A DNA stretch of 44,157 nt from Brevundimonas sp. UBA5713 (GCF_002419815.1 NZ_DIGV01000007.1:8335-52491); one strand, 5' to 3'. Shown: positions 25,438-34,533, counted from the stretch's first letter. The notes: generated from the letters alone by a model not told the origin. Numbers and translations are program-made.

Positions 25438-26412
25438 TCATGACATCATATCCAAGATGCTGATGACCGCTGGGGTCATGATGACCACGAACAGAACCGG
25501 CAGGAAGAAGATAATCATTGGAACGGTCAGCTGGGCCGGCAGGGCGGCGGCCTTTTTCTCCGCAGCAGCAAGACGCAGATCACGATTTTCCTTGGCCATG
25601 GTGCGCAGGGCGGTGCTGAGCGGCGTGCCATAGGTTTCGGCTTGGGTCATGGCCGTGGCCACCGACTTGATGCCCGGATGGTTCGTGCGGCGCGCCAGCC
25701 CCTCATAGGCCATGCGGCGTTCCGGTAGATAGGACAGCTCTGCCGACATCAGGGTCAACTCTTCGGCCAGTTCTATCGATTGGCTTCCGATTTCCTGACT
25801 GACCTTCTGGATCGCGGCTTCGATCGACATGCCCGATTCCACGCAGATCAGAAGCAGGTCGAGCGCATCGGGAAAGGCCTCGACGATCTTGTCGCGGCGT
25901 TTTTGAATGCGGTTCGACAGATAGATGTTCGGCGCATAGAAGCCGATGGCGAAGGCGAAGACGACAATGGCCACTTTTATAATAAACGGCCATTCGGCCT
26001 GACCGGCGACGATCACATAAATCAAGGCCAGCACGGCCAGCACAAACGGCATGGCAAAGCGGAAGAAGTAGAAGGTGGTCACCGGGCTCTGGCCGCGGAA
26101 ACCTGCCTGCATAATCTTTTCGTTGACCGTGGGGTCTTCCAGCAGCTTGCTCAGTTGCAGGCGGTCGACGATGCGCTTTTTAAAGCCTTCGTCCGTCTGG
26201 CGCAGGGAGACATTCTGGTTTTGCGCCAAGGCCGCGCGCGAGCGGCGACGCAGTTCCTCGCGACGCTCCGCCACGTGCTTGATACGCTTGTCCAGATCAT
26301 TCCCGCCCGCCAGGCCGCTGAGCAGGGTGAAGACCGAAGCGAAGGCCGCTATGGCAATAAAGACCGTCAGCAGATTCTGCGGGTCGGTCACGAAGCGAAT
26401 AACGTCACCCAT
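25438..26412 (-). CDS. tadC: Tad pilus inner-membrane platform protein TadC (CpaH)
   Basis: 324 aa. A type II secretion F (T2SF) domain lies at about 170-300, with 'VEAFPDALDLLLICVESGMSIEAAI' -type motif and 'TQAETYGTPLSTALRTMA'. Three to four TM helices are visible (near 12-30, 110-155 and 300-320). With TadB it forms the inner-membrane platform that the CpaF ATPase drives during pilus assembly. It is the last gene of the operon, 12 bp after tadB, ending at a strong terminator. It is similar in length and domain to its neighbour, as expected for the TadB/TadC paralogue pair. Confidence 0.95.
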   Translation of the reverse strand: MGDVIRFVTDPQNLLTVFIAIAAFASVFTLLSGLAGGNDLDKRIKHVAERREELRRRSRAALAQNQNVSLRQTDEGFKKRIVDRLQLSKLLEDPTVNEKIMQAGFRGQSPVTTFYFFRFAMPFVLAVLALIYVIVAGQAEWPFIIKVAIVVFAFAIGFYAPNIYLSNRIQKRRDKIVEAFPDALDLLLICVESGMSIEAAIQKVSQEIGSQSIELAEELTLMSAELSYLPERRMAYEGLARRTNHPGIKSVATAMTQAETYGTPLSTALRTMAKENRDLRLAAAEKKAAALPAQLTVPMIIFFLPVLFVVIMTPAVISILDMMS

Positions 26413-26424
26413 CGTTCCCGTCCC

Positions 26425-27405
26425 CTAGATCTTGAAGTTGATCATTTTGCGCATGGCCATAATGCCCAACCCCATCCACGCGGCCGAAACCAACAGCATG
26501 AAATGCCCGCGGATATCAGTGAACATGGTCATCATATAGCCCGGGCTGCTGATCAGGACGATAATCATAACCAGAGGCGGCAGCGAGCCGATGATGAGGG
26601 CAGAGGCCACGGCTTCGGAGGACATGGCCTTGATCTTTTCGCGCATCATCCGGCGCGCCCGCAGCACGGTAGTCAAATTGGTTAAGGCCTCGCCGAGGTT
26701 GCCGCCTGTCTTCTGCTGAATGGCAATCACAATGCGAAAGAAGTTTAATTCCGGCGTGGGCATGCGCTCGTACATGCGGTCCAAAGCTTCCGGCAAGGTC
26801 TGACCTACGCCCATGGCCTCGGTCAGACGCTGGAACTCCTCGCGCAGAGGCTCGGGGCTTTCGCGGGCGATGATCTTGAAGCAGTCGTTAAGCGGCAGGC
26901 CGGTCTTGATACCGCGCACCAGTACGTCCACCGCATCGGCAAACGAACTCTGGAACTTCTTGATCCGCTTCTTGCCCAGGAAAGACAGGATGAAGCGCGG
27001 CAGGCCCAAGCCCGCTGCGATGGCGGCACCCAGAGCCAGTAAGATGTTGGCCCCCAGTACCAGCGGAAGCAGCAGGCCAACGATGCCGAACACTACACTG
27101 ATGATCACATAGGTACGCATCGACCACGACAGGCCAGCCTGACGAATTTTGGCCGAGATGCTGGTGCGGGCCTTGCGCCCCTGACGCTCGGCGTCCTTCA
27201 GCTGGGCCATGATCTGCTTGCGGCGCGTCTCGGGCGAGTTGGCGTCCTTGGCCCCTGCCCGCCCCTTTGTGCCGCTGGTGGGATTGCTGGAGGCGATGGC
27301 TTTCGCGCGCTTGACGCCCGAGTCGCCGTCGTCGCCGCCGACCAGAACCCAGCCAAGGCCGGCGATCACCACAAAGCCCAGAAAAGCCGCCAGATACATC
27401 ATCAT
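26425..27405 (-). CDS. tadB: Tad pilus inner-membrane platform protein TadB (CpaG)
   Basis: 326 aa. An N-terminal TM helix (1-20) is followed by a Ser/Gly/Lys-rich cytoplasmic linker, two TM helices near 95-140, a T2SF domain ('ADAVDVLVRGIKTGLPLNDC', 'ERMPTPELNFFRIVIAIQQKTGGNL'), and C-terminal TM helices. It partners TadC as the assembly platform for the Flp pilus. It is 6 bp downstream of cpaF and 12 bp upstream of tadC. Confidence 0.95.
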   Translation of the reverse strand: MMMYLAAFLGFVVIAGLGWVLVGGDDGDSGVKRAKAIASSNPTSGTKGRAGAKDANSPETRRKQIMAQLKDAERQGRKARTSISAKIRQAGLSWSMRTYVIISVVFGIVGLLLPLVLGANILLALGAAIAAGLGLPRFILSFLGKKRIKKFQSSFADAVDVLVRGIKTGLPLNDCFKIIARESPEPLREEFQRLTEAMGVGQTLPEALDRMYERMPTPELNFFRIVIAIQQKTGGNLGEALTNLTTVLRARRMMREKIKAMSSEAVASALIIGSLPPLVMIIVLISSPGYMMTMFTDIRGHFMLLVSAAWMGLGIMAMRKMINFKI

Positions 27406-27411
27406 CAGCGC

Positions 27412-28956
27412 TTACTCCGCAGCGTCCAGCGCATCGGCCAGTTCGCGCTCCAGGCCGTAATAACGGGCGCGGTCCCAGAAGCGGGGGCGGGCAATACCGG
27501 TCGAGCGGTGGCGGCCACTGATGCGGCCGGCGGCGTCTTCGCCCTGAATGTCATAGACGAACAGGTCCTGCGTCACGATCACATCGCCTTCAAGGCCAAC
27601 GACCTCGGTCACATGGGTGATGCGGCGTGAGCCGTCACGCAGACGGGCGGCCTGGATGATGATGTCGATCGAGCCGACGATCATCTCGCGGATCGTCTTG
27701 GACGGCAGGCCATAACCGCCCATGGTGATCATGGATTCCATACGGCTAATGGCTTCGCGCGGGCTGTTGGCGTGAAGCGTGCCCATCGAGCCGTCGTGAC
27801 CGGTGTTCATGGCCTGAAGCAAGTCGAAGGCTTCTGGGCCACGAACTTCGCCGACGATGATGCGTTCAGGGCGCATACGCAGACAGTTCTTGACCAGATC
27901 GCGCATGGTGATCTGGCCCTGCCCCTCGAGGTTCGGCGGGCGGGTTTCCAGACGCACCACGTGTGGCTGTTGCAGTTGCAGTTCGGCGGCGTCCTCACAG
28001 GTGATGACGCGCTCGGTCGGATCGATGAAGGCGGTCATCGTGTTCAGCAAGGTGGTCTTACCCGAACCCGTACCGCCCGAAATCAGCACGTTACAGCGCG
28101 AGGCCCCGATCACGCCAAGCACCCGCGCACCATCGGCGCTGATGGAGCCGAACTCCACCAAATCGCGCATCGTCAACTTATCTTTTTTGAACTTACGAAT
28201 GGTCAGGGTCGGACCATCGATGGCCAGCGGCGGCGCGATCACGTTCACACGCGAGCCGTCGGGCAGACGCGCGTCACAGATGGGCGAGCTTTCGTCCACG
28301 CGACGGCCCACCTGCGACACGATGCGCTGGCAGATGTTCATCAGCTGGCCGTTGTCACGGAAGCGCACATTGGTCAGCTGGACCTTGCCGCCCACTTCGA
28401 TGAAGACGCGGTTGGCACCGTTCACCATGATGTCGGCGATGTCGTCGCGCGCCAGCAGCGGTTCCAGCGGGCCATAGCCCAGCACATCATTGACGATGTC
28501 CTGAACCAGATGCTCCTGCTCGGCCACCGACATGGAGACGTTCTTGATCGCCACCAGTTCGGCGACGATGTCGCGGATTTCTTCCTGCGCGGTCTTCTGG
28601 TCCAACTGGGCCAGTTGCGACAAGTCGATGGTGTTCATCAGCGCATTGAAGATGGTGGTCTTCGTGGCGTGATAATAGTCGCTCTGTTCACGGACGATTT
28701 CCGTGACAGCCTGTGCCTTCTTGATCTGTTCGAGACCAGCGGTCTTGCGCGGACCGGCGCGCTTTTCGACGGCAGGCTGCGGGGCCGCGCCTTCCAGATC
28801 TTCCAGTCCGAAACCATCGATGCCAGCGGGCTTGCGCTCGGCCTTGGGGGCCGGGGCGGGGGAGTCTCCCAATATCGGAGAGTCAGCCTCGGTGACCGCT
28901 TCGACCGGAGCCGCTGCGGGCTTGGACAGACTGGAGGGCTGGCGCTTGCCGAACAT
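27412..28956 (-). CDS. cpaF: Tad/Flp pilus assembly ATPase CpaF (TadA)
   Basis: 514 aa. A Pro/Ala-rich N-terminal segment (1-70) precedes the GspE-like secretion ATPase fold. Walker A is GGTGSGKT (294-301). The Walker B-type stretch is 'RIIVGEVRG' (365-373), and a His-box 'NTGHDGSMGTLHANS' follows. It is a hexameric cytoplasmic ATPase that powers both extension and retraction in Tad systems (known for Caulobacter CpaF). It starts 2 bp after the cpaE stop. Confidence 0.97.
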   Translation of the reverse strand: MFGKRQPSSLSKPAAAPVEAVTEADSPILGDSPAPAPKAERKPAGIDGFGLEDLEGAAPQPAVEKRAGPRKTAGLEQIKKAQAVTEIVREQSDYYHATKTTIFNALMNTIDLSQLAQLDQKTAQEEIRDIVAELVAIKNVSMSVAEQEHLVQDIVNDVLGYGPLEPLLARDDIADIMVNGANRVFIEVGGKVQLTNVRFRDNGQLMNICQRIVSQVGRRVDESSPICDARLPDGSRVNVIAPPLAIDGPTLTIRKFKKDKLTMRDLVEFGSISADGARVLGVIGASRCNVLISGGTGSGKTTLLNTMTAFIDPTERVITCEDAAELQLQQPHVVRLETRPPNLEGQGQITMRDLVKNCLRMRPERIIVGEVRGPEAFDLLQAMNTGHDGSMGTLHANSPREAISRMESMITMGGYGLPSKTIREMIVGSIDIIIQAARLRDGSRRITHVTEVVGLEGDVIVTQDLFVYDIQGEDAAGRISGRHRSTGIARPRFWDRARYYGLERELADALDAAE

Positions 28957-28958
28957 GA

Positions 28959-30710
28959 TTATTTTTTCCGGAACAGGCTCGCAAAGCCCGGCAGACGTCC
29001 CTTCACAGGAGCGGTCGGCATTTGACGCTGGGTCACGATCTGGGCCAGCGTTTCAAAGGCTTCGGCGGGTTTGGTCTTGGCGCCGCTGTCCAGAACCATT
29101 TGGCCGTTATTGGCTGCGGCCCCGAAGATTTTTGCGTCAAAGGGAATGCTGAGGCACGGATGGATGCCCAGCGCCTGACCAAATTCCTTGGCCGGGATTT
29201 CCGGGCGGCCCGGCATGCCGACCTGATTGAGCACCACGCGCGGCGGGGCATCATTCGGGCGGGCCTGACGGATCAGGTCCAACAGGTTCTTGGCATTGCG
29301 CAAAGAGGCCAGATCAGGCGTGGCAACCACCACCACCTCATCGGCAGAGATCAGCTGGCCGCGCATCCAGCCCGACCACAGATGCGGCAGGTCCAGCACC
29401 ACAAACGGGGCAGTATTGCGGATGCGGCTAGTCACCTCGTCAAAGGCGTCGGCCTCGATTTCCCAGTCGGTATCCAGAGTGGCGGGGGCGGCGAACAGGC
29501 TGAGCTTGTCCGTGCAGCGCACCATCATGCGGTCCAGCAGAGTGTTATCCAGACGCTCGGGCTGGCTGAGAGCATCGGCGACGCCACCCAGCGGGTCCTG
29601 GTTGAAGTTCAGACCCGAGGTACCGAACGGAAGGTCATAGTCGACGATGACGGTGTTCACGCCGATCCGCTCTGACATCGCAAAGGCGGTATTGTGGGCG
29701 ACCGACGAGGCACCGGCCCCGCCTCGTGCGCCGACAAAGGCGATCGTCCGGCCCATAAAGGGCTGATCGGGATCGGTGAACAGACCACCAATGGCCGCGA
29801 TCAGTTGCAGCGGCTGGATCGGCGCGACCATATATTCGCTGACGCCGCGCCGCATCAGTTCGCGGTACAGCAGGATGTCGTTTGCAGCCCCGACGACCAG
29901 TACCTTGGTGCCCGCATCGCAGACCTCGGCCAGCTGGTCGATCTCTTCCAGCAGGGTCCGCGCGTCCTTCATACATTCCACGAGGATCAAAGGCGGGGTC
30001 GGCTCTGACTGATAGGTTTCTATCGCGGCCTGAATACCACCCACACGCACCTGAGTGGTCGCGCGAGACATGCGGCGATCCTGTGCGGCGCGCTCGGCGG
30101 CGGCCAGCGTGTCCTGACGCTCGGCATAGATGTGAATGGCTATGCGCGGAATGGCGACCTCGACAGCGTCGCCGTCGAAAGCCAGCCCTGCGGCTCCAAC
30201 CGGCACCGGCATGGTGGTCGCCGGCTCGGGCTTGGCGGCATTATTGGGATCGATGGCCTGGATCACAGGTTCGTCCACCGCCTTGGCCTCGGGGCCCGAG
30301 TGCAGGACGAAGTTAGGTGATTCAATGAGATCATCCGTACCCGGCAAAGGGGGCGGTAGGTCATTGGCCGGTGCCGAAGTCGGCATCCGCGAAACCTCGG
30401 CGTCGCGAGGAAGATCAAAGACAGAGGTCGCAGCAGCTGTAGCAGTCATGTCCACACTCTCGAATCCGTCACCCACCGGTGCCGAAGGCTCCGGCGTCGG
30501 GGTCACGGGATTGAAGGCAGCCTCAACTTTACCAAGGGCACTGGCGACAAAATTGATCGTCGGTGCCTCTTCTGGGGACGCAGTTACTGATGCGCTGACC
30601 AAGGCGTCAGCGCTTCCCTCTTCCGCCGCAAGATTTTGAATGGTTTCGAGAAAGTCGTCATCGACCTCGAAGCCATCAAGCGGATCAGTTGGAGTCGGGT
30701 GGGTGGTCAT
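28959..30710 (-). CDS. cpaE: Pilus localisation ATPase CpaE (TadZ)
   Basis: 583 aa, with a long acidic, Pro/Ala/Thr-rich, probably disordered N-terminal region (1-185). Residues about 240-310 form an atypical receiver-like domain ('LILVECMKDARTLLEEI', 'SEYMVAPIQPLQLIAAIGG'). Residues about 320-575 are a MinD/ParA-like ATPase with deviant P-loop GARGGAGASS (327-336) lacking the usual final Lys, and 'VIVDYDLPFGTSG' as Walker A'. TadZ/CpaE proteins mark the cell pole and recruit the pilus machine. The start is 3 bp after the cpaD stop. Confidence 0.94.
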   Translation of the reverse strand: MTTHPTPTDPLDGFEVDDDFLETIQNLAAEEGSADALVSASVTASPEEAPTINFVASALGKVEAAFNPVTPTPEPSAPVGDGFESVDMTATAAATSVFDLPRDAEVSRMPTSAPANDLPPPLPGTDDLIESPNFVLHSGPEAKAVDEPVIQAIDPNNAAKPEPATTMPVPVGAAGLAFDGDAVEVAIPRIAIHIYAERQDTLAAAERAAQDRRMSRATTQVRVGGIQAAIETYQSEPTPPLILVECMKDARTLLEEIDQLAEVCDAGTKVLVVGAANDILLYRELMRRGVSEYMVAPIQPLQLIAAIGGLFTDPDQPFMGRTIAFVGARGGAGASSVAHNTAFAMSERIGVNTVIVDYDLPFGTSGLNFNQDPLGGVADALSQPERLDNTLLDRMMVRCTDKLSLFAAPATLDTDWEIEADAFDEVTSRIRNTAPFVVLDLPHLWSGWMRGQLISADEVVVVATPDLASLRNAKNLLDLIRQARPNDAPPRVVLNQVGMPGRPEIPAKEFGQALGIHPCLSIPFDAKIFGAAANNGQMVLDSGAKTKPAEAFETLAQIVTQRQMPTAPVKGRLPGFASLFRKK

Positions 30711-30713
30711 AGG

Positions 30714-31403
30714 TTAGTTCACAGCCTCGGAGATGCGGCTGCTTTCAAGCATGGGTTCACGTTGGGAAGAGGTTGGTTGCCCCTGACGATAGGCTTCGAA
30801 CACCACCGTGCGTCGTTGGGCGTTCGGCGGGGTCATGGTCCGCGGCTGAACGATGTCGCGCGGATCGGCGATCTGGGCGGCCAGATTGGCATTCACGGCG
30901 CAACCGAAGTTGGAGCCCACGGCGTTCTCGCCCGTGCGGCTGAGATTGCCCCACTCCGCCCCGCAGCGCGGCACGGCGGCGCGGATAGAGGCAAAGCCAG
31001 CCACCACCGGCGCACGGACGTCCGGTGCCGCATAGGTGGTGTACTGGATGTGCTGGGGCGAAATGCCAGCCGCATAGAGTGCCTGCACGATGTTATCGGC
31101 CGAACGGCGGGCCACCGGATCATTGCCTTCTGGCAGTTCGACGGTCAGGCCGCTCTGTTCACTGGCGCGATAACGCTGGGCCAGCTGGACCAGCGCCACA
31201 CGCTGGTTCTCTGACAGACCATTTTCGCGCACGGCCAGAGCGATGCGGTCCTGGTCAGGCTCGACCTGCAACACATAGCGCGACAGGGTGTTGATCGGCG
31301 TGGGCTTGTGCATGCCCGCATCGGTGCCGACGCAGGCCGTCAGGGCCAAGGTGCTACCGGCCAGCGCCAGAAGGGTAAGGGATCGGTTCTTCATCGCGGT
31401 CAC
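30714..31403 (-). CDS. cpaD: Pilus assembly lipoprotein CpaD
   Basis: 229 aa. A lipoprotein signal peptide ends 'LTAC' (Cys24). The middle contains an OmpA-like/TonB-like stretch ('VARRSADNIVQALYAAGIS'), and 'GSNFGCAVNANLAAQIADPRD' is the family hallmark of CpaD (pilus biogenesis) proteins. It is attached to the outer membrane and thought to support the CpaC secretin. Its ATG overlaps the cpaC stop by 4 nt (ATGA). Confidence 0.94.
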   Translation of the reverse strand: MTAMKNRSLTLLALAGSTLALTACVGTDAGMHKPTPINTLSRYVLQVEPDQDRIALAVRENGLSENQRVALVQLAQRYRASEQSGLTVELPEGNDPVARRSADNIVQALYAAGISPQHIQYTTYAAPDVRAPVVAGFASIRAAVPRCGAEWGNLSRTGENAVGSNFGCAVNANLAAQIADPRDIVQPRTMTPPNAQRRTVVFEAYRQGQPTSSQREPMLESSRISEAVN

Positions 31404-32830
31404 TCGATCACATAGCCAACCGGGCCGTTCCAGCCACGCCCGACCGAAGTCGAAGCGGGCGAGCCGTACACCTGATTGAGCTGGCCAAAGAAGATGGATT
31501 GGGCGTCCGTGGCAACCTGCAACCCGTCAGCGGGGGTTTGCATGCGCGACGGCGAGGTCGGGTTCACGATATAGGGCTCAACGATGACCACCAGTTCGGT
31601 TTCGCCCATCAGATAGTCACGCGAACGGAACAACTGGCCCAACACCGGCAGGTTGGTCATGCCCGGCAGGGAGTCGATGGCCTGACGCGTGGTTTCCTGC
31701 AGCAGGCCCGCAATCATCATCGCGCCGCCCGACGGGATTTCCACGGTCGTGTCGCTGCGACGTACAGTCAGGCCCGGCAGGGTGATGGCCGAAGGCGTAC
31801 CCGCCCCGATGGTCAGGCCCGAGCCGGGGTTCAGTTCGGAGACCTCGACCTTGACCTGAAGATTGATGCGGCCTTCGGACAGGACCACCGGACGGAAGGA
31901 CAGACCCACACCATAGGGTTTGTACTCAACGGTGATCTGGCCGTTCTGGTCACGGTTGGCCGGAACGGGGAACTCGCCGCCGGCAAGGAAGCTGGCGGCC
32001 TCGCCGTTGACGGACGTCAGGTTCGGCTCGGCCAAGGTGCGGGCCAGACCCACGCGCTCGAACGCCCCGATATCGATACGGCCCGAGGTCAGGTCGCTGC
32101 CCACATCGGTCAGGCGCTGCCACGAGCCGGACAGGCCGCCTTGCAGGCCCGAGTTGACCGCATAGCTGACGCCGCTGCTGAGATTGAGCGGATGGCGGCC
32201 ATTTCCGTTGATCAGCGCCTGGGTGTTGAAACCCAGCTGTTTGATGGCATTGCGCTGAACCTCGACCACGCGGACCTTCAGCGTCACCTGATCGGAACCC
32301 TCGACCGAGATCATGTTCACGACCTTGGAAGGGTCCGACGCATGGGCGCGGGCCAGTTGGGCCGCGCGCTCAACCTCACCGAGGTTGGCTGCGGTGCCGC
32401 TCAGGACAATGTTGTCGTTTACCGCTTCTGCGCGGATGGCCGAACCGGGGATCATACGCGACAGGTTATCCTGTAGCGCCGCCACACCGGCATCGACGCG
32501 GATCTTCAGGGTCATAATGACCCGCCCCGTCGCACCGACGAACACCGCATCGGTCTCGCCCGGTGCCAGCCCGACGACGGTGATGCGGCGATGGGTGTGC
32601 AGCATGGCATTGGCCACCGCCGGATTGGTTACGACAATGTCGCGCACATCGGCGGGCAGGTTGACCGCAAAGGAGGAGCCGCGCGGAAGATTGATATGGC
32701 GCACATCAGAGCCAACCGACACGGTAGACTGACCGCTGGCCAGAGCCTGCGCAGGCAGCGCCATGCTCCCTGCCGACAGTGTGGCCGCGATGGCCAGAGA
32801 AAGAAGTGGCTTCATCTGAAAACGTCTCAT
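31400..32830 (-). CDS. cpaC: Tad pilus outer-membrane secretin CpaC (RcpA)
   Basis: 476 aa. A signal peptide occupies residues 1 to about 32 ('MALPAQALASGQ'). It is followed by an N-terminal pilus/BON-like domain (about 35-185, including 'LPRGSSFAVNLPADVRDIVV') and the secretin domain (about 225-430) with 'AEPNLTSVNGEAASFLAGGE', 'VGLSFRPVV' and 'MTNLPVLGQLFRS'. It forms the outer-membrane pore for the Flp pilus. ATG 32830 overlaps the cpaB stop (ATGA); a second ATG 15 nt in is possible. Confidence 0.96.
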   Translation of the reverse strand: MRRFQMKPLLSLAIAATLSAGSMALPAQALASGQSTVSVGSDVRHINLPRGSSFAVNLPADVRDIVVTNPAVANAMLHTHRRITVVGLAPGETDAVFVGATGRVIMTLKIRVDAGVAALQDNLSRMIPGSAIRAEAVNDNIVLSGTAANLGEVERAAQLARAHASDPSKVVNMISVEGSDQVTLKVRVVEVQRNAIKQLGFNTQALINGNGRHPLNLSSGVSYAVNSGLQGGLSGSWQRLTDVGSDLTSGRIDIGAFERVGLARTLAEPNLTSVNGEAASFLAGGEFPVPANRDQNGQITVEYKPYGVGLSFRPVVLSEGRINLQVKVEVSELNPGSGLTIGAGTPSAITLPGLTVRRSDTTVEIPSGGAMMIAGLLQETTRQAIDSLPGMTNLPVLGQLFRSRDYLMGETELVVIVEPYIVNPTSPSRMQTPADGLQVATDAQSIFFGQLNQVYGSPASTSVGRGWNGPVGYVIE

Positions 32831-33801
32831 GGCAGGACCACCAGTTCAGGCGTGGCTTCACCGCGGAACACGCGCACGGTGCGGCCGTCATCAGGCGCAC
32901 TGCCTGCTGTCGAAGACGCGCGGCGAGGGGCCATGTCGCCACGGCGGACCGCCCCAGGGATCAGGCCGCGCGGTCCCGCTGCATCGGCATAGGAGCGAAG
33001 CAGAAGCGTCAGATTACCTTCCGCACGGGCAAGGGCGAGGGTTTCTGCGTCACGCGCATTGACCTCTAGCGTCGCCGTGGCCCCTACGACCGTCATTTCT
33101 TCGGTGGGAGGTTGGGCACTTTGGTCGATGGCCAAAATCTTCAGATTCTGCATCACCGTGGTGGAGACGTTGCGCTTGATCGTGTTTTCGGGATTAGCGG
33201 GATTGGGGACCTCGACTTCACGGGTCAGCACCACATCCACGCGGTCACCCGGCAGGATGAAGCCGCCGGCGGCGGTATCCACCGAGACCGGAATGGACAT
33301 GGCCTTCATACCCGGATCGAGAAAGGCGGCGAGATAGCCACTTTCGCCCGGACGAACGATCTTGCGCAGAACAATAGGCTCTCCGGCAAGGATGCTTTCG
33401 CGCACTACCGAACCCACAAAGCCATCCGCTGCCGTCGGCCCGTTGATGGACGCGACAGCCTCCATGGCGCGAGTGGCCGCATTGCCTTCTTTTTCATCAG
33501 CCTTGGTCGCAGCTGCCTCGGTCGAAGCCGCAGCGGTCGGGATCGGCACGGAACCGTCGGTGATGAAGGCCGGATTCACGTCGGCCAGCGGCCAATCCTT
33601 CCAGACCATGTCAGACGCGACGAGACGGCGTCCGGGCTGCAGATCCACCGCAGCGACAAGTATCTTGGCCGTGGGTGCCGCTTCTACGACAGCCTCGGTT
33701 CTATCCTGTTGAGACGGCGTGCCCATCGAGCGGACCACTAGGGCCAGGCCGATGGCCGCTATCGCAGCAACGACGATGACAGCAATCTTAGCGGGCTTCA
33801 T
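32827..33801 (-). CDS. cpaB: Pilus assembly protein CpaB (RcpC)
   Basis: 324 aa from ATG 33801 (GGAG 7 nt upstream); an upstream in-frame ATG at 33861 gives a charged extension unlike the family. A signal-anchor lies at about 5-24. It is followed by an SAF-type domain ('PGRRLVASDMVWKDWP') and the RcpC/CpaB domain ('KAMSIPVSVDTAAGGFILPGDRVDVVLTREV'-type region). A short Ala/Glu-rich insert around residues 90-110 is low complexity. It acts in the periplasm next to the secretin and may bind peptidoglycan. Confidence 0.94.
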   Translation of the reverse strand: MKPAKIAVIVVAAIAAIGLALVVRSMGTPSQQDRTEAVVEAAPTAKILVAAVDLQPGRRLVASDMVWKDWPLADVNPAFITDGSVPIPTAAASTEAAATKADEKEGNAATRAMEAVASINGPTAADGFVGSVVRESILAGEPIVLRKIVRPGESGYLAAFLDPGMKAMSIPVSVDTAAGGFILPGDRVDVVLTREVEVPNPANPENTIKRNVSTTVMQNLKILAIDQSAQPPTEEMTVVGATATLEVNARDAETLALARAEGNLTLLLRSYADAAGPRGLIPGAVRRGDMAPRRASSTAGSAPDDGRTVRVFRGEATPELVVLP

Positions 33802-33841
33802 CAGATGTCTCCGACCAGACGAAGTCCGCTTCTCAGGCTTC

Positions 33842-33858
33842 GCCTTAAATAATAAGGC
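33842..33858. promoter_or_regulatory. Inverted repeat GCCTTA-N5-TAAGGC upstream of cpaB
   Basis: Perfect 6-bp arms flank AATAA about 40 nt upstream of the cpaB start. On the minus strand the centre reads TTATT, so it could overlap a -10 element. It may be an operator or a weak hairpin; function unassigned. Confidence 0.3.
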
Positions 33859-33876
33859 CAAGCTGACATGAGGACA

Positions 33877-33891
33877 TTAACACGACCCTAA
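33877..33891 (-). promoter_or_regulatory. CtrA-like half-site pair upstream of cpaB
   Basis: On the minus strand TTAG-N7-TTAA, one mismatch from the CtrA consensus TTAA-N7-TTAA, lies about 76 nt upstream of the cpaB start. In Caulobacter CtrA drives pilus genes, and cpaB has its own 120-bp upstream gap here. Assignment by motif and context only. Confidence 0.45.
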
Positions 33892-33921
33892 GCGTGCCAT
33901 ATGCCCGCTCGCAAAACGTAA

Positions 33922-34437
33922 TTACGCCATCGATGAGCTAGTCACGACCAACGCCGTTTGCGGATAAACGAGCACGGCAGCGACTGCGATAGCGATGCCG
34001 TAGGGAATGTCACCCTTGGGCTCCAGCAGGCGTTGCATCCACTGCGGACCCACCACGACGGGCATCAACGGCATCCATTTGCGGGCCAGCAAAAGCAACA
34101 GGGACAGCGCGCCACCGGCCAATGCCGTATAGAGAAGAAAGGGGAGCAGGCCGCTCAACCCTACCCACATGGCCGACCCGGCCAACAGCTTGGCATCACC
34201 GCCTCCCAGAATCCGGAAAGCGAACAGGGCGATGCCCAGGACCAAGGCGATGAAGCCTATGCCGACCGACCAGCCTATATCCGCCATGGGCAGGCCGACG
34301 ATGAAGGCCACCGGCACATAGCTGATGGCCAGAACGATCGAGATCCAGTTCGGGATAGTCATCGAGCGGGCATCGTAAACGGCGGCCAAGATCGCCATGG
34401 CCGGAAACAGCAAGCAGAGCAGTGAAGCGAGTGTCAT
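33922..34437 (-). CDS. cpaA: Prepilin peptidase CpaA (TadV)
   Basis: 171 aa. The A24 aspartic peptidase fold has catalytic Asp22 in 'YDARSMTIPNW' and Asp81 in 'GGGDAKLL' (the GxGD motif). Six hydrophobic segments are visible. It cleaves the leader of the Flp pilin and the TadE pseudopilins at the Gly/Ala boundary on the cytoplasmic side. It sits between the pilA terminator and cpaB. Residues for N-methylation of the bifunctional PilD type are absent, normal for TadV/CpaA. Confidence 0.95.
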   Translation of the reverse strand: MTLASLLCLLFPAMAILAAVYDARSMTIPNWISIVLAISYVPVAFIVGLPMADIGWSVGIGFIALVLGIALFAFRILGGGDAKLLAGSAMWVGLSGLLPFLLYTALAGGALSLLLLLARKWMPLMPVVVGPQWMQRLLEPKGDIPYGIAIAVAAVLVYPQTALVVTSSSMA

Positions 34438-34474
34438 AGGCCAAGCTTGGCCGATAACAGATTAAGGCCGCGTA

Positions 34475-34510
34475 TAAGAAAAAAGCCAAGGGCCAGAGCC
34501 CTTGGCTTTT
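34475..34510 (-). terminator. Strong terminator between pilA and cpaA
   Basis: A 13-bp stem, AAAAGCCAAGGGC/GCCCTTGGCTTTT (34481-34493 and 34498-34510), with a 4-nt loop. On the minus strand it is followed by a T-rich run (TTTTTTCTT). It lies 24 nt past the pilA stop, ahead of cpaA, and should make pilA the abundant transcript with limited read-through into the machinery genes. Confidence 0.9.
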
Positions 34511-34533
34511 GTCCTTTCGGCTCAGGCAGAAGC

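Noticed and set aside
27772..29025. 417-aa open frame on the plus strand
   Set aside because: Antisense to cpaF; Val/His/Arg-rich mirror composition without motifs.
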